From: Streptomyces sp. TSRI0281
GTDB lineage: Bacteria > Actinomycetota > Actinomycetes > Streptomycetales > Streptomycetaceae
Length of the DNA: 64,000 nucleotides
Assembly (NCBI RefSeq): GCF_001905125.1
Contig: NZ_LWLE01000037.1
Span: 124,001-188,000 of the forward strand
Reading direction: 5' to 3'
Shown here piece after piece: positions 52,609 through 60,834 of this stretch (position 1 is its first letter; every line of letters begins with the position of its first letter). The notes beneath the pieces were generated by a model. It saw only the letters and a program-made list of their open reading frames with translations. It did not search any database and was not told the origin of the DNA. Both the position numbers and the translations under genes were made by a program.

Positions 52609-53301
52609 TCACGGTGTGTCGCGCGGGGTGGCACGGGTGCCGTTGATCACCGCGCGGAAGACCCAGGCGAGGCGCTGTCCCGGGGCTCCGGAGACGAGAT
52701 CGTCGCCGAGCGCGGCGATGCGCGGGTGGGTGTCGGAGGAGACGTCGCGCAGCGCGACGACCAGGGCGTTGTGCTCGTCCGCCGCGTCGGCGGATCGAGC
52801 ACGGCTCGACTGCTCGGCGGCGGTGGCGGTCGCCACCTGGAGGAGCACGTCCACGCCCCAGGCGGCCTGCTCATCGGGCACCTGGCCTTGGTGGAGCAGC
52901 ACGAGAACGGCTTCCACCAGGGCCAGGTAGTGAGGGCCCGAAGGCCGGGCGACCAGGGCGGAATGGGCCAGGCCGGGGTTCTGGAACAGGATGTGCGTAT
53001 AGGACTCCAGCAACAGCGTCAGCCGCCCGCGCCAGTCCCCCTCGCCGTCCACCGGGGAGAGATCGACGGCGCCGAGGAGTTCCTCCAGGATCGCCGCGTG
53101 CAGCTCGGCCGTGTTGGCCACGTACACGTACAGCGAGGCGGGACCGGTGTCCAGTTCCTGGGCGAGCCGGCGCATCGTGACGCGCCGCAGTCCCTCGGTC
53201 TCCATCAGGTGGACGGCGGTGGCGACGATGCCCTCGTAGGTGAGCGCGGGCTTGGCGGGCCGCTCACGACGGCTGCGGGGCACGGGGGTTCTCGAAGGCA
53301 T
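52609..53301 (-). CDS. TetR-family transcriptional regulator
   Basis: A 230-residue TetR-type repressor. The HTH is at about 20-70: LTYEGIVATAVHLMETEGLR and RRLAQELDTGPASLYVYVAN. The C-terminal domain resembles TetR_C (tetracycline-repressor-like). Two strong dyads precede its start codon. It is cotranscribed with the FAD monooxygenase, so an antibiotic-like inducer that the monooxygenase modifies is the simplest model. Confidence 0.88.
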   Translation of the reverse strand: MPSRTPVPRSRRERPAKPALTYEGIVATAVHLMETEGLRRVTMRRLAQELDTGPASLYVYVANTAELHAAILEELLGAVDLSPVDGEGDWRGRLTLLLESYTHILFQNPGLAHSALVARPSGPHYLALVEAVLVLLHQGQVPDEQAAWGVDVLLQVATATAAEQSSRARSADAADEHNALVVALRDVSSDTHPRIAALGDDLVSGAPGQRLAWVFRAVINGTRATPRDTP

Positions 53302-53310
53302 GCGAACAGC

Positions 53311-53342
53311 GTAACGAACACGTTCGTTACGAACAAGTTCGT
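53311..53342. promoter_or_regulatory. tandem TetR operators
   Basis: GTAACGAAC-AC-GTTCGTTAC (53311-53330) is a perfect 9-bp dyad. It overlaps ACGAAC-AA-GTTCGT (53329-53342), a perfect 6-bp dyad sharing the same ACGAAC core. They lie just 10 bp before the TetR start codon, the classic position for autoregulation. They also face the divergent SET gene 310 bp away. Confidence 0.75.
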
Positions 53343-53652
53343 GGCCGATTTCCGGATGCGTGCGGCCGGACGATCCCGGCTCATTCCCGCCGTAGGGCTT
53401 CCACCCCGACGTGAGGCGATCGCGCCCTTCGGTGCAGGTCAATGTCCCGACAACGGCGGACACCGGCGTTCCCGCACCGAAGCTCCGGCCGTCCACATGG
53501 CCGGTGAACTCCGCTGTCCGGCCGGTATCCGCCTGCCCATCGGGGTAGCGGGCCGCTTGTATGGAACACGACAGCGTTCCGGCGCCGTCCAGAGCAGTTC
53601 GATCCTCAGCGGGCCGCACAAGAGCCCGCCACTACCGACCGAAGGGCTCCGC
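53343..53652. other. spacer before the SET gene
   Basis: About 310 bp without a supportable gene. The plus-strand frame is open but has no family resemblance before the SET start. Confidence 0.35.
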
Positions 53653-54177
53653 ATGCACCCCGACCGAGTGACCGCCACCCCGCCCCCCGCACCGGGCGAG
53701 CCGACGCACAGCCCGGGGACGGAGCTGCGGGACACACCGGGCAAGGGAGCGGGGGTCTTCGCCACCCATGCGTTCCGGATCGGGGAGGTGGTGCTGGCCG
53801 GTGCGATCAAGGCCGAGCTCGACCGCAACGATGCCCACGCCTCACAGATCGGTCCGGACCGGTTCATCCGGCACGCCGGCCTGATGCCCCGCGTCAATCA
53901 CTCGTGCGATCCGAACTGCGGAGTCCAGGTCAACGACTCCGGCGCTCACGACCTCGTGGCCCGTTTCCCGGTGCACGTCGGGCAGGAGGTCACCTTCGAC
54001 TACGCCATGCGGAACCACACCGTCCAGCACTTCCCGCCCCGCTGCCAGTGCGGATCCCGGCTGTGCCGCGGCCGGATCACCGGCTGGCAGGACCTCCCGT
54101 CGGATCGCAGGCACGCCTACCGCGGCTACGTCGCTCCCTATCTCCTCCACCTGCCGCAAGGACCTCAGCCCCGCTGA
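53653..54177 (+). CDS. SET-domain protein lysine methyltransferase-like
   Basis: A 174-residue compact SET protein. The core motifs are in order: GKGAGVFATHAFRIGEVVLA, PRVNHSCDPNCGVQV (NHS-C-x-PN), VTFDYAM and a post-SET CQCGSRLCRG cluster that can bind zinc. The ATG has GAAGGG about 6 bp upstream. SET proteins use SAM to methylate lysines. Bacterial copies are uncommon and of mostly unknown target, and some act on natural products. It is isolated, just outside the minus-strand peptide cluster. Confidence 0.86.
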   Translation: MHPDRVTATPPPAPGEPTHSPGTELRDTPGKGAGVFATHAFRIGEVVLAGAIKAELDRNDAHASQIGPDRFIRHAGLMPRVNHSCDPNCGVQVNDSGAHDLVARFPVHVGQEVTFDYAMRNHTVQHFPPRCQCGSRLCRGRITGWQDLPSDRRHAYRGYVAPYLLHLPQGPQPR

Positions 54178-54294
54178 CAGACCGAAACTGAACGCGGACG
54201 AGCGGACTGAGCTGACTGGACAGCGGGGCAGCACACAGCGGGACTACGAAACAGCGGGACAGGTGACGCCGTTGGTGCCGGCTGTACAGCCGAC

Positions 54295-55119
54295 TCACCG
54301 CTGGACAACGGTGTCCGGGTCGGGCCCGATCCGGACACCGTTGTCCAGGGTGGCGATGTCCCGCAGGTCCTGCGGGCCGAGAGCGAAGTCGTAGACGCTC
54401 AGGTTCTCCCTGATCCGGGAGGGGGTCACGGATCTGGGGACCACCGTGTTCCCGAGTTGGAGATGCCAGCGGAGGACGATCTGGGCCGGTGACTTCCCCT
54501 TCCTCTCCGCGATCCGGGCGAGAACGGGTTCGGCGAGCAACTGCTGCCCCTGGGCGAGCGGGCTCCACGCCTCCGTGACCATGGACCGCTCGGCGGCGAA
54601 CGTACGCATGGCGCGCTGCGGGAAGTAGGGGTGAAGCTCGATCTGGTTCAGGGCCGGCACGATGCCGGTCTCCGCCAGGAGTCTGCCCAGGGTCGCGGCG
54701 GTGAAGTTGGAGACGCCGATCGCCTTCGCACGCCCCTCGGCGTAGATCCGTTCCAGCGCTCTGTACGACTCGACGTACGCGTTACGCCGAGGGATGGGCC
54801 AGTGGATCAGGTAGAGGTCGACGTAGTCCGTGCCCAGGCGCCGGATGCTCGCGTCGAACGCGTGGAGCGCGGCGTCGTATCCGTGGTCGGCGTTCCAGAG
54901 TTTGGTGGTGAGGAACACCTCCTGACGCGGGATCGCCGCATCTCTGATCGCGCGGCCGACACCCTCCTCGTTGTCGTAGACCCGGGCGGTGTCGATACGG
55001 CGGTAGCCGCACCCAAGGGCGTGAGTGACGGCGGTGTACGCCTGGTCATCCGTCAGCGGCCAGACGCCGAGGCCGACTCGCGGCATGGAGATGCCGTTGT
55101 TGAGGGTGAGGCACTGCAT
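54295..55119 (-). CDS. aldo/keto reductase
   Basis: A 274-residue NADPH-dependent reductase. The catalytic tetrad is readable: Asp and Tyr in RRIDTARVYDNEEG, Lys in FLTTKLWNAD and His in DLYLIHWPI. Cofactor contacts are in AIGVSNFTAATL and the C-terminal PRSVTPSRIRENL. GGAAGG lies about 8 bp before the ATG. It is the last minus-strand gene of the putative peptide cluster, 122 bp after the P450, so membership is likely but not proven. Confidence 0.88.
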   Translation of the reverse strand: MQCLTLNNGISMPRVGLGVWPLTDDQAYTAVTHALGCGYRRIDTARVYDNEEGVGRAIRDAAIPRQEVFLTTKLWNADHGYDAALHAFDASIRRLGTDYVDLYLIHWPIPRRNAYVESYRALERIYAEGRAKAIGVSNFTAATLGRLLAETGIVPALNQIELHPYFPQRAMRTFAAERSMVTEAWSPLAQGQQLLAEPVLARIAERKGKSPAQIVLRWHLQLGNTVVPRSVTPSRIRENLSVYDFALGPQDLRDIATLDNGVRIGPDPDTVVQR

Positions 55120-55149
55120 ACGGGAGCCTTCCGATCCGTGGTACGGGAA

Positions 55150-55216
55150 CGGGCGTGGGCACGGCACGAGCACGACACGGGCACGGGCACGGGTGACGGG
55201 TGACGGGCACGGGTGA
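55150..55216. repeat. GGGCAC/GGGTGAC simple repeats
   Basis: A low-complexity run of CACGGG and GTGACGG units between the P450 and aldo/keto reductase genes. Confidence 0.55.
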
Positions 55217-55241
55217 CGGTGGGGCGCTCGCGGTGAACGGC

Positions 55242-56444
55242 TCACCAGGTCACAAGGAGCGAACGAGGTGCCCGGGTCTTCAAGCCGGTCTTCCACTCGG
55301 GCGGAGCCGCCGCGCGCAGGCCGGGGAACCGGCGTACGAGTCCGGCCAGGGCCTCCTGGAGCTGGACGCGGGCGATTTGGGCACCGACGCAGTGGTGGAC
55401 GCCGTGTCCGAAGCCCATGTGCGGATTGCGGTCACGGTCGAAGTCGAGCAGAGAGGGGTTCTCGAAGACGGTCTCGTCGTGATTGGCGGACGAGTTGACC
55501 GCCATGACCGCATCGCCCTCGGCGATGGTGTTCCCGCCGAGTTCCACCTCTTCGGTGGCCACGCGCAGGTTCGCCTGAACATTCGTCTGGGCGTACCGCA
55601 GCAGTTCCTCCACGGCTTTCGGAATGGTGCCGGGCTCGCGCCGGAGCCGCTCGTACCGCTGGGGTTCGTCCAGCAGGAGGTGCGCCATGCCGGCCAGCCG
55701 GTCCGCGGTGGTCCCGTAGCCTCCGGCGAGCAGCACGAGGCTGAAGGAGATCAGCTCGTCCTGGCTGAGCCGATCGTCCTCGTCGCGGGCGGAGATCAGG
55801 GTGCTCAGGAGGTCGTTGCCGGGGTGGCGGCGTTTGGCGGCGACGAGTGCGCCCAGGTAACCGGTCATCTCTCCGACAGCGGCGGTGACCTCGGTATCGG
55901 AGCTGGCCGTGAGGTTGCGCAGCCTGTCGCACCAGGTGTCGAGCCGGTCGCCGTCCTGCCGCGGGATGCCCAGCAGGTCGCAGATGACGGCCAGCGGCAA
56001 GGGGCGGGCGAGCAGCGCCACCAGATCGGCGGGGCGGTCGTGGGCGGCGAGGGTGCTGAGGAGTTCGTCGACCAGCAGGGCCACGTCCCGCCGCATGGCC
56101 TCGGCGCGGCGGACGGTGAAGGCCGGGGCGACCAGCTTGCGCAGCCGGCTGTGCTCCGGTGGGTCCGCGGCGAGTATCGAGTCGGGCAGGGTGGGCACGC
56201 GTGCGATCCGCGGCCCTGTTCCCTGCGTGGCACGTCTGCGGCTGAAACGCGGATCGGCAAGCACGGTGCGCACGTCGGCGTATCGGGTGACCAGCCAGGC
56301 CGGATCGCCGCTGGGCAGCCGGATGCGGGCGCACGGTGCCTCGCGGCGCAGGTGGGCGAATTCCGGCAGCGGGCCGAGACCGTCGTGATGGGGGAAGGGG
56401 AAGTCCACGGTGTGAGGGGGCGGTTCGGGGTCCGCGTGGGTCAC
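55242..56444 (-). CDS. cytochrome P450
   Basis: A 400-residue soluble bacterial P450. I start at GTG 56444, with GGAG 6 bp upstream. The I-helix is LLAGGYGTTADRLAG, ExxR is VEELLRYAQTN and the heme loop is FGHGVHHCVG. All essential positions are intact, in contrast to the frameshifted P450 at 24-25 kb. It lies in the YcaO/HEXXH minus-strand set between the methyltransferase and the reductase and is a candidate oxidative tailoring enzyme. It needs a ferredoxin from elsewhere. Confidence 0.9.
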   Translation of the reverse strand: MTHADPEPPPHTVDFPFPHHDGLGPLPEFAHLRREAPCARIRLPSGDPAWLVTRYADVRTVLADPRFSRRRATQGTGPRIARVPTLPDSILAADPPEHSRLRKLVAPAFTVRRAEAMRRDVALLVDELLSTLAAHDRPADLVALLARPLPLAVICDLLGIPRQDGDRLDTWCDRLRNLTASSDTEVTAAVGEMTGYLGALVAAKRRHPGNDLLSTLISARDEDDRLSQDELISFSLVLLAGGYGTTADRLAGMAHLLLDEPQRYERLRREPGTIPKAVEELLRYAQTNVQANLRVATEEVELGGNTIAEGDAVMAVNSSANHDETVFENPSLLDFDRDRNPHMGFGHGVHHCVGAQIARVQLQEALAGLVRRFPGLRAAAPPEWKTGLKTRAPRSLLVTW

Positions 56445-56587
56445 GAGAGCTCCAAGGAAGGTGTTCGGCCGCTGAGCCACAGCGGTTCGCCCGCCGCCGG
56501 GCGGGCGGAGGCTGCGGCGGCTGACGGGCACGCAGGCGATCAGCGGCAGGTCGATGGGGACGGGGCGGGTCGGCGGGGGCGGGGGCG

Positions 56588-57418
56588 TCAGCGGAGTTCG
56601 TAGACGGAGACGTGGTAGGTGCTGTCCGGGGCGAGCGGGCCGCCTCGCCAGGAACCCAGACGCTGTCGCAGCCGGAGTCCGGCGCGCTCGGCCATGAGAT
56701 CGAGTTCGCCCGGTGAGGCGTAGCGGAAGTGGACCCTGAGGTGACGGGTGCGGTCCGCCTCGTGGATGAGGTAGTGCGACTGGTACGTCTGGGTGGAGGG
56801 ATCGATCCGGCGGTGGCAGAGGATGAGGTGCTCGTCGGTCTCGGACACCACCTCGGGTACGCCCGATGCCGCGGCCACGGCGAGGGCTTCGGGCAGATGC
56901 GCGTCGAGGACGAAGACGCCGGTGGGTTCGAGGTGGGTGGCCACGGCCGTCAGACAGCGCTGTTGGGCGTCGCGTCCCGCGAGTTCGAAGAACGTGCCTC
57001 CGACGACGTGGACGAGGGAGTACGTGTCGGCGACCGGCAGGTCGGCGAAGTCGCCCAACGTGACGTGGACGCGGTCGCCGCCGGGCTTCGAGCGGAGCCG
57101 TGCCGCCATCGCTGCCGACGCCTCGACGCCGTGGACGTCCAGACCGCGCGCTGCCAGGGGCAACGCGACTCTCCCGGTGCCGATGCCGAGTTCGAGGACG
57201 GGGCCGTCACCGGCGAGCGAGGCGAGGGTGTCCACGGTCGCCGCGGTGATGCCCGGCTTGCCGAACCAGCGGTCGTAGTCGTCGGCATGGATGTCGGCGT
57301 ATCCCGGAGAAGGGGCCGGGGGCTGCGCCGGAGCGTTGCCCGGGTCGCCCGCGTTGTCGGGGGCACTGCCGGTCGCCGCCGTGAACGCGGGTGCGGGGTG
57401 GTCGTGGAACGTGGGCAT
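56588..57418 (-). CDS. class I SAM-dependent methyltransferase
   Basis: A 276-residue methyltransferase. The core starts at about residue 45 (YADIHADDYDRWFGKPG). The SAM loop is GPVLELGIGTGRVALPLAAR, the acidic strand end is VHGVEASAAMAARL, and GDFADLPVADTYSLVHVVGG follows. GAGGAG lies about 9 bp before the ATG. The first 45 residues are Pro/Ala-rich and disordered. Inside the peptide cluster it is a candidate N-, O- or C-methylase for the mature product. Confidence 0.85.
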   Translation of the reverse strand: MPTFHDHPAPAFTAATGSAPDNAGDPGNAPAQPPAPSPGYADIHADDYDRWFGKPGITAATVDTLASLAGDGPVLELGIGTGRVALPLAARGLDVHGVEASAAMAARLRSKPGGDRVHVTLGDFADLPVADTYSLVHVVGGTFFELAGRDAQQRCLTAVATHLEPTGVFVLDAHLPEALAVAAASGVPEVVSETDEHLILCHRRIDPSTQTYQSHYLIHEADRTRHLRVHFRYASPGELDLMAERAGLRLRQRLGSWRGGPLAPDSTYHVSVYELR

Positions 57419-57516
57419 GGTCGGGGTCTCCTCGGCCTGCGGTCGGTTCGGTCCCCGTGGTGCGGGCGGACCACGGGAATGGGGGTGTGCGCGGGCCTCG
57501 CGAGCGCTCGGGCCGG

Positions 57517-58872
57517 TCAGCCGAAGGGGTGCGGGCCCGGAGCGGCCGGAAGATGGCGTTCGTCGTCCGGACCGGTGGGCAGGGCGTGGGCTCCGGGGGC
57601 CACGACGCGCACCACGGCGGAGCCGAGGCCCCGCGCCGGTTCGCACGTCGTATCCACCAGGATGAGGTCCTGGCCGGTGTGGCTGGACAGCACGGCGGTG
57701 CCGGAAGGATCGGCGACGGTGTGCGATCCGTTTCCGGAAGGGTCAGCGACGGTGTGCGATCCGTTTCCGGAAGGATCGGCGACGGTGTGCGACACGGTTC
57801 CGGAAGGATCGGCGACGGTGTGTGACTCGGTTCCGGAACGGTCCGGGCCGGTGCGCGGTCCGGGTCCGACGCGATCCGGGCCGGCCGATGGCGGTGGGGT
57901 TTCCCGGGGCGCCAGCGGGGCTCGTTCCGTCCACAGGCGCAGGCTGTCCTGCCGGTGGTAGGCCCAGAGCGCGTGCTCGACGGCGGAGTCCGGGGCGTCG
58001 CGGCCCTGCCGACGCGTCCAGGTGTCCTCGGCCACCGGGGTGTGCACGCTCCAGCGCACCATGAGTGCCTCGTACGCGGCCTTCTCGATCAGCGGGGCGA
58101 TCCCCTGGCCGTCCGGGCCGCAACGGGCCCCGAACGCCTGCCGGGTGCCGTCCGGTGCGTGCAGGCATACGGCGACGCATCGTGATCCGACGGGTGCCGG
58201 GAGATCGAGCACCGTCGTCGTCACGCCGATTCCGTCCAGGAGTTTCGCCAGTGGTCCCGGGAGCTCACCTGCGGGAATCACCTGGGGAGCGCGGGAAAGT
58301 CCGTACCAGCTTCGGCGGATGAGGTCGCGTTCGAGGACCTCCCACGCGGCGTGCTGCACGGCGGCCTCCGGGTCGGGATGTGCCGCGAGACCGGTGGACC
58401 CGGCGCCGGGGCCGGGGTCGCAGCCGGCCGGCGGCCGGTGGTGCAGAAACACGGCACCGGCCGGTACATGCATGTCCGCACCGGTGCGGAGGGAGCGGCC
58501 GCGTACCCAGAGCCGGCGGGCGTGGCGGAAGTCGTCCACGGTGCCGGCCGGGCCTCCGGACATCAGTTCGGCGGGGTCCAGGGCGGGTATCCCCTTGCGG
58601 CGCAGTTCGCCGTGGGTCGCCACGATCCCGGCGTCCGACTCGGCGGCGCGGCCCGCGAGGATGTTGCTGACACGTTCGAGGAGTTCACCGCGGGCGCTCG
58701 CGACGACGCGCGGTGGACGGTGACCGGCGGCACTGCCCACCACGATGGGCCGGTTGCCGGCGGCGCAGACGGGATCGAACTGCGGCGAGCGTGCCGCGAC
58801 CCGCGCGAAAACGACCTCCGGCCAGGCGGCGTAGGGGGTGAACACCTGTGGTTCCCACGGGGAGACGGACAT
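57517..58872 (-). CDS. YcaO-domain protein (putative peptide cyclodehydratase-type enzyme)
   Basis: A 451-residue YcaO protein. Conserved blocks: ASARGELLERVSNI (first ATP/Mg helix), GSTGLAAHPDPEAAVQHAAW followed by EVLERD (the hallmark S-T-G-x-A...E-x-x-ERD), GIAPLIEKAAYEALMVRWS and the Pro-rich C terminus ending PHPFG. YcaO enzymes use ATP to activate backbone amides for azoline, thioamide or amidine formation. An insert at about 346-390 carries four 11-residue repeats (SHTVADPSG-x-x). Its start overlaps the HEXXH stop (TGATG). No E1-like or TfuA partner is nearby. Confidence 0.88.
   Translation of the reverse strand: MSVSPWEPQVFTPYAAWPEVVFARVAARSPQFDPVCAAGNRPIVVGSAAGHRPPRVVASARGELLERVSNILAGRAAESDAGIVATHGELRRKGIPALDPAELMSGGPAGTVDDFRHARRLWVRGRSLRTGADMHVPAGAVFLHHRPPAGCDPGPGAGSTGLAAHPDPEAAVQHAAWEVLERDLIRRSWYGLSRAPQVIPAGELPGPLAKLLDGIGVTTTVLDLPAPVGSRCVAVCLHAPDGTRQAFGARCGPDGQGIAPLIEKAAYEALMVRWSVHTPVAEDTWTRRQGRDAPDSAVEHALWAYHRQDSLRLWTERAPLAPRETPPPSAGPDRVGPGPRTGPDRSGTESHTVADPSGTVSHTVADPSGNGSHTVADPSGNGSHTVADPSGTAVLSSHTGQDLILVDTTCEPARGLGSAVVRVVAPGAHALPTGPDDERHLPAAPGPHPFG
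57701..57832. repeat. four 33-bp tandem repeats inside the YcaO gene
   Basis: Units begin at 57701, 57734, 57767 and 57800, nearly identical (CCGGAAGGATCGGCGACGGT...). A degenerate fifth unit follows to 57865. Each encodes 11 residues in frame, so copy-number change keeps the protein open. They form a hydrophilic insert between conserved YcaO blocks. Confidence 0.9.
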
Positions 58873-59843
58873 CAGGCACGCACCCGGACCACCTCGGCGG
58901 CATCCCTCAGGACCGCCTCACCGTGGTCGGTGAGCGCTTCGGCATGTCCCGTCATGATGTGCACGGCATCGGTGGCGGAGCGGGCGAGCTCGTCGTGGCG
59001 TGCCCGCACGGCCGCGGTCGTGCGGGTGTCCGCCGCGGTCTCCCCGAGCAGGCGCCGGTACAGCAGGACGCTCCGGGCCAGGACCACCATCTGCTGGAAC
59101 AGCCCGGTGAGCGGCCGCGGGTCGAGGCGCAGCGGGGTGGTGACCAGCGGCCCGCCGTCGGCCGCGGGGCGCAGGAACGGCTCCGCCGCCACGGAGGCGG
59201 CGTTGCACCGGGTGTGGGTGCCCTCGTGGACGAGTGCCTCGGCGAGCCGGACGGTTCCGGGGAGTCCGCCGGTGTCCGGTCCCAGCCGGTCGCGCCGGAT
59301 GAACACGGCGCCATGGACCGCGAAATCCGTGAAGCCGTCCAGTGCGGGCCCGTCCAGCAGGACCGTCTGGCGAAGGATCTCCTTCAGTTCGGCATACGCG
59401 CCCGGCCAGATGTCCGCGAGCAGGGCGATCGTCCCGCGGATCACCTCCGTATCCCCTTCGCGCCACGCGACGACTGCCGAGCGGCTTCGGTCGCCGATGT
59501 CGCCGTCGGTGCGGGGGACGGCCTTCAGCGCGCGGGCGACGCTGCGTTCGAGGTGGGGTTGGGGCGCGGCGAGTCCGACCGGCCAGGGCAGACCGGACGG
59601 CGGTGTGTCCGCGATGCCCGACCGGGCACGGGCGAGCATGCCGGAGAGGCGCGCGATGCCTTCCGGGCCCGGAGGTCCCTTTCGCAGAACGCTTTGAGCG
59701 ATGTGTGCGGCCTCGACGACCGCGGGGTGCACGGCCTCTTCCGGGGAGACGTCCAGCCCGGCCCGTTCCAGGGCCGACCGGGTCATACGCGCCAGTACGG
59801 AACGTTCTTCAGCGCTCCGGCGTGCGTCGGGCTCCACTCGCAC
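58872..59843 (-). CDS. HEXXH-motif putative peptide-modification protein
   Basis: A 323-residue protein. I choose GTG 59843 because GGAGG lies 8 bp upstream. The motif H206-E-G-T-H210 sits in AEALVHEGTHTRCN, after FAVHGAVFIRRDRLG, and a helical C-terminal half follows (FQQMVVLARSVLLYRRLLGE). This is the layout of the HEXXH proteins found beside RiPP precursors (TIGR04267-type), some of which are proposed metal-dependent modification enzymes rather than proteases. It lies 71 bp after the precursor gene, with a hairpin between them, and overlaps the YcaO start. Confidence 0.82.
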   Translation of the reverse strand: MRVEPDARRSAEERSVLARMTRSALERAGLDVSPEEAVHPAVVEAAHIAQSVLRKGPPGPEGIARLSGMLARARSGIADTPPSGLPWPVGLAAPQPHLERSVARALKAVPRTDGDIGDRSRSAVVAWREGDTEVIRGTIALLADIWPGAYAELKEILRQTVLLDGPALDGFTDFAVHGAVFIRRDRLGPDTGGLPGTVRLAEALVHEGTHTRCNAASVAAEPFLRPAADGGPLVTTPLRLDPRPLTGLFQQMVVLARSVLLYRRLLGETAADTRTTAAVRARHDELARSATDAVHIMTGHAEALTDHGEAVLRDAAEVVRVRA

Positions 59844-59873
59844 CGCGGGTACCTCCGTGTCGCCGTCGGGGGA

Positions 59874-59897
59874 CGGCGGGCCCTGAACGGCCCGCCG
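59874..59897 (-). terminator. hairpin between precursor and modification genes
   Basis: CGGCGGGCC and GGCCCGCCG form a perfect 9-bp stem with a 6-nt loop, in the 71-bp gap after the precursor stop. Such partial terminators commonly raise precursor mRNA over enzyme mRNA in RiPP operons. Confidence 0.65.
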
Positions 59898-59914
59898 CCC
59901 GAGGTGACGTACCG

Positions 59915-59989
59915 TCAGCTGGGCACGTCGATCATCAGTGCCAGCTCGGGCAGTTCCTCTTCGGGGACCTGCTCGATTTCCTCGTGCAT
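59915..59989 (-). CDS. candidate RiPP precursor peptide, 24 residues
   Basis: A tiny gene with an ideal start: AAGGGAG lies 6 bp before the ATG. The peptide opens MHEEIEQVPEEELPE, a highly acidic leader-like helix with eight Glu, and ends LALMIDVPS. Eight of its 24 residues are acidic Glu, and the last nine are hydrophobic. Ser24 is the only Ser, and there is no Cys or Thr. It is immediately followed by a hairpin and then by HEXXH and YcaO genes. The position, acidity and start signal support a ribosomal peptide precursor; the modified residues are unknown. Confidence 0.75.
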   Translation of the reverse strand: MHEEIEQVPEEELPELALMIDVPS

Positions 59990-60048
59990 ATCGATCTCCC
60001 TTCGGCGACCGGCTCCACCGACGTCCGACGGGGAGTCCCGGCGGCGCC

Positions 60049-60078
60049 AAGGTACGCACGGCACCGCCGTGATCACAA
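60049..60078 (-). promoter_or_regulatory. candidate promoter of the peptide operon
   Basis: On the minus strand TTGTGA (60078-60073) and TACCTT (60054-60049) are 18 bp apart, about 60 bp before the precursor start codon. They are a fair match to a housekeeping-sigma promoter. No competing pair was obvious in the gap. Confidence 0.35.
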
Positions 60079-60834
60079 GGTGCGGTCGGATCGTCACACT
60101 GAGGACAGGGAGGGAGGGCGGCCGACCCCGACGAACCCCGCCCGGGACGCTCCCGCTCCGTCGCGTCAAGCCCGGCAACGGCCGTCGCGCATCACCTCCG
60201 ACCTGCGGTTCCCGCTCCGCCGACGACGGCCCCTCCACCCACGGGAGTCGGCCGCCCACCGCGTCGGCCACCACACGGGAACTGGCCTGTCCGGCAGGGG
60301 AACCAGCACAGTCCAGCCAATCTCTGTCCAGAAGAGGGGAGGCGGCTCCGGCTCGTTTCGCTGCGAAGAGGCTCATGCGAAGAGGCTCAAAGGATGCCCC
60401 TTCGAGGCGCGGGGTACGTTCGGCACGGGTGCACCCGGCCGACGACACGGGGTCGGGGGCGTGCCGTCGCCCGCCGGAGCCCGTTGGCACCGCTCCCGCG
60501 CGCACGGCGCTGCGGGTTCCCGCCGGGGGTGTCCCGTCGCGCGTCCCCACGAGCGAATCGGACCAGGGAAAGGCTGAAATGCCGCTCTTGGAACACCGAC
60601 CGGCACCCGCGATGATGACCTCGCCCGACCGGCGGCCGTGGCCACGGCGTTTCCTCGCACCCGACCCGATCGGGTGGCGCGGCCCGGCGCGGGCGACCGC
60701 GTGTCGAAGAGGGAGGCATGGACCGACAACACCGTGGAAGGACCGGCAGAGGCCCTCACTCACTGTCCACTCATCGCGGCCCACACGAGGAGATGCCAGT
60801 GGATCCGACAGACCGCTCACTTCGCCGCCGCCTC
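60079..60834. other. gene-poor divergent spacer
   Basis: No gene can be supported firmly. A 14-bp tandem duplication (TGCGAAGAGGCTCA twice) lies at 60362-60389. AAAGG followed 5 bp later by ATG (60579) is in frame with the downstream glycosyltransferase and would add 149 Arg/Pro-rich residues; I regard this as less likely than the start at 61026. An ATG at 60718 opens a 100-residue Arg-rich frame that stops 5 bp before that gene. Confidence 0.4.
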
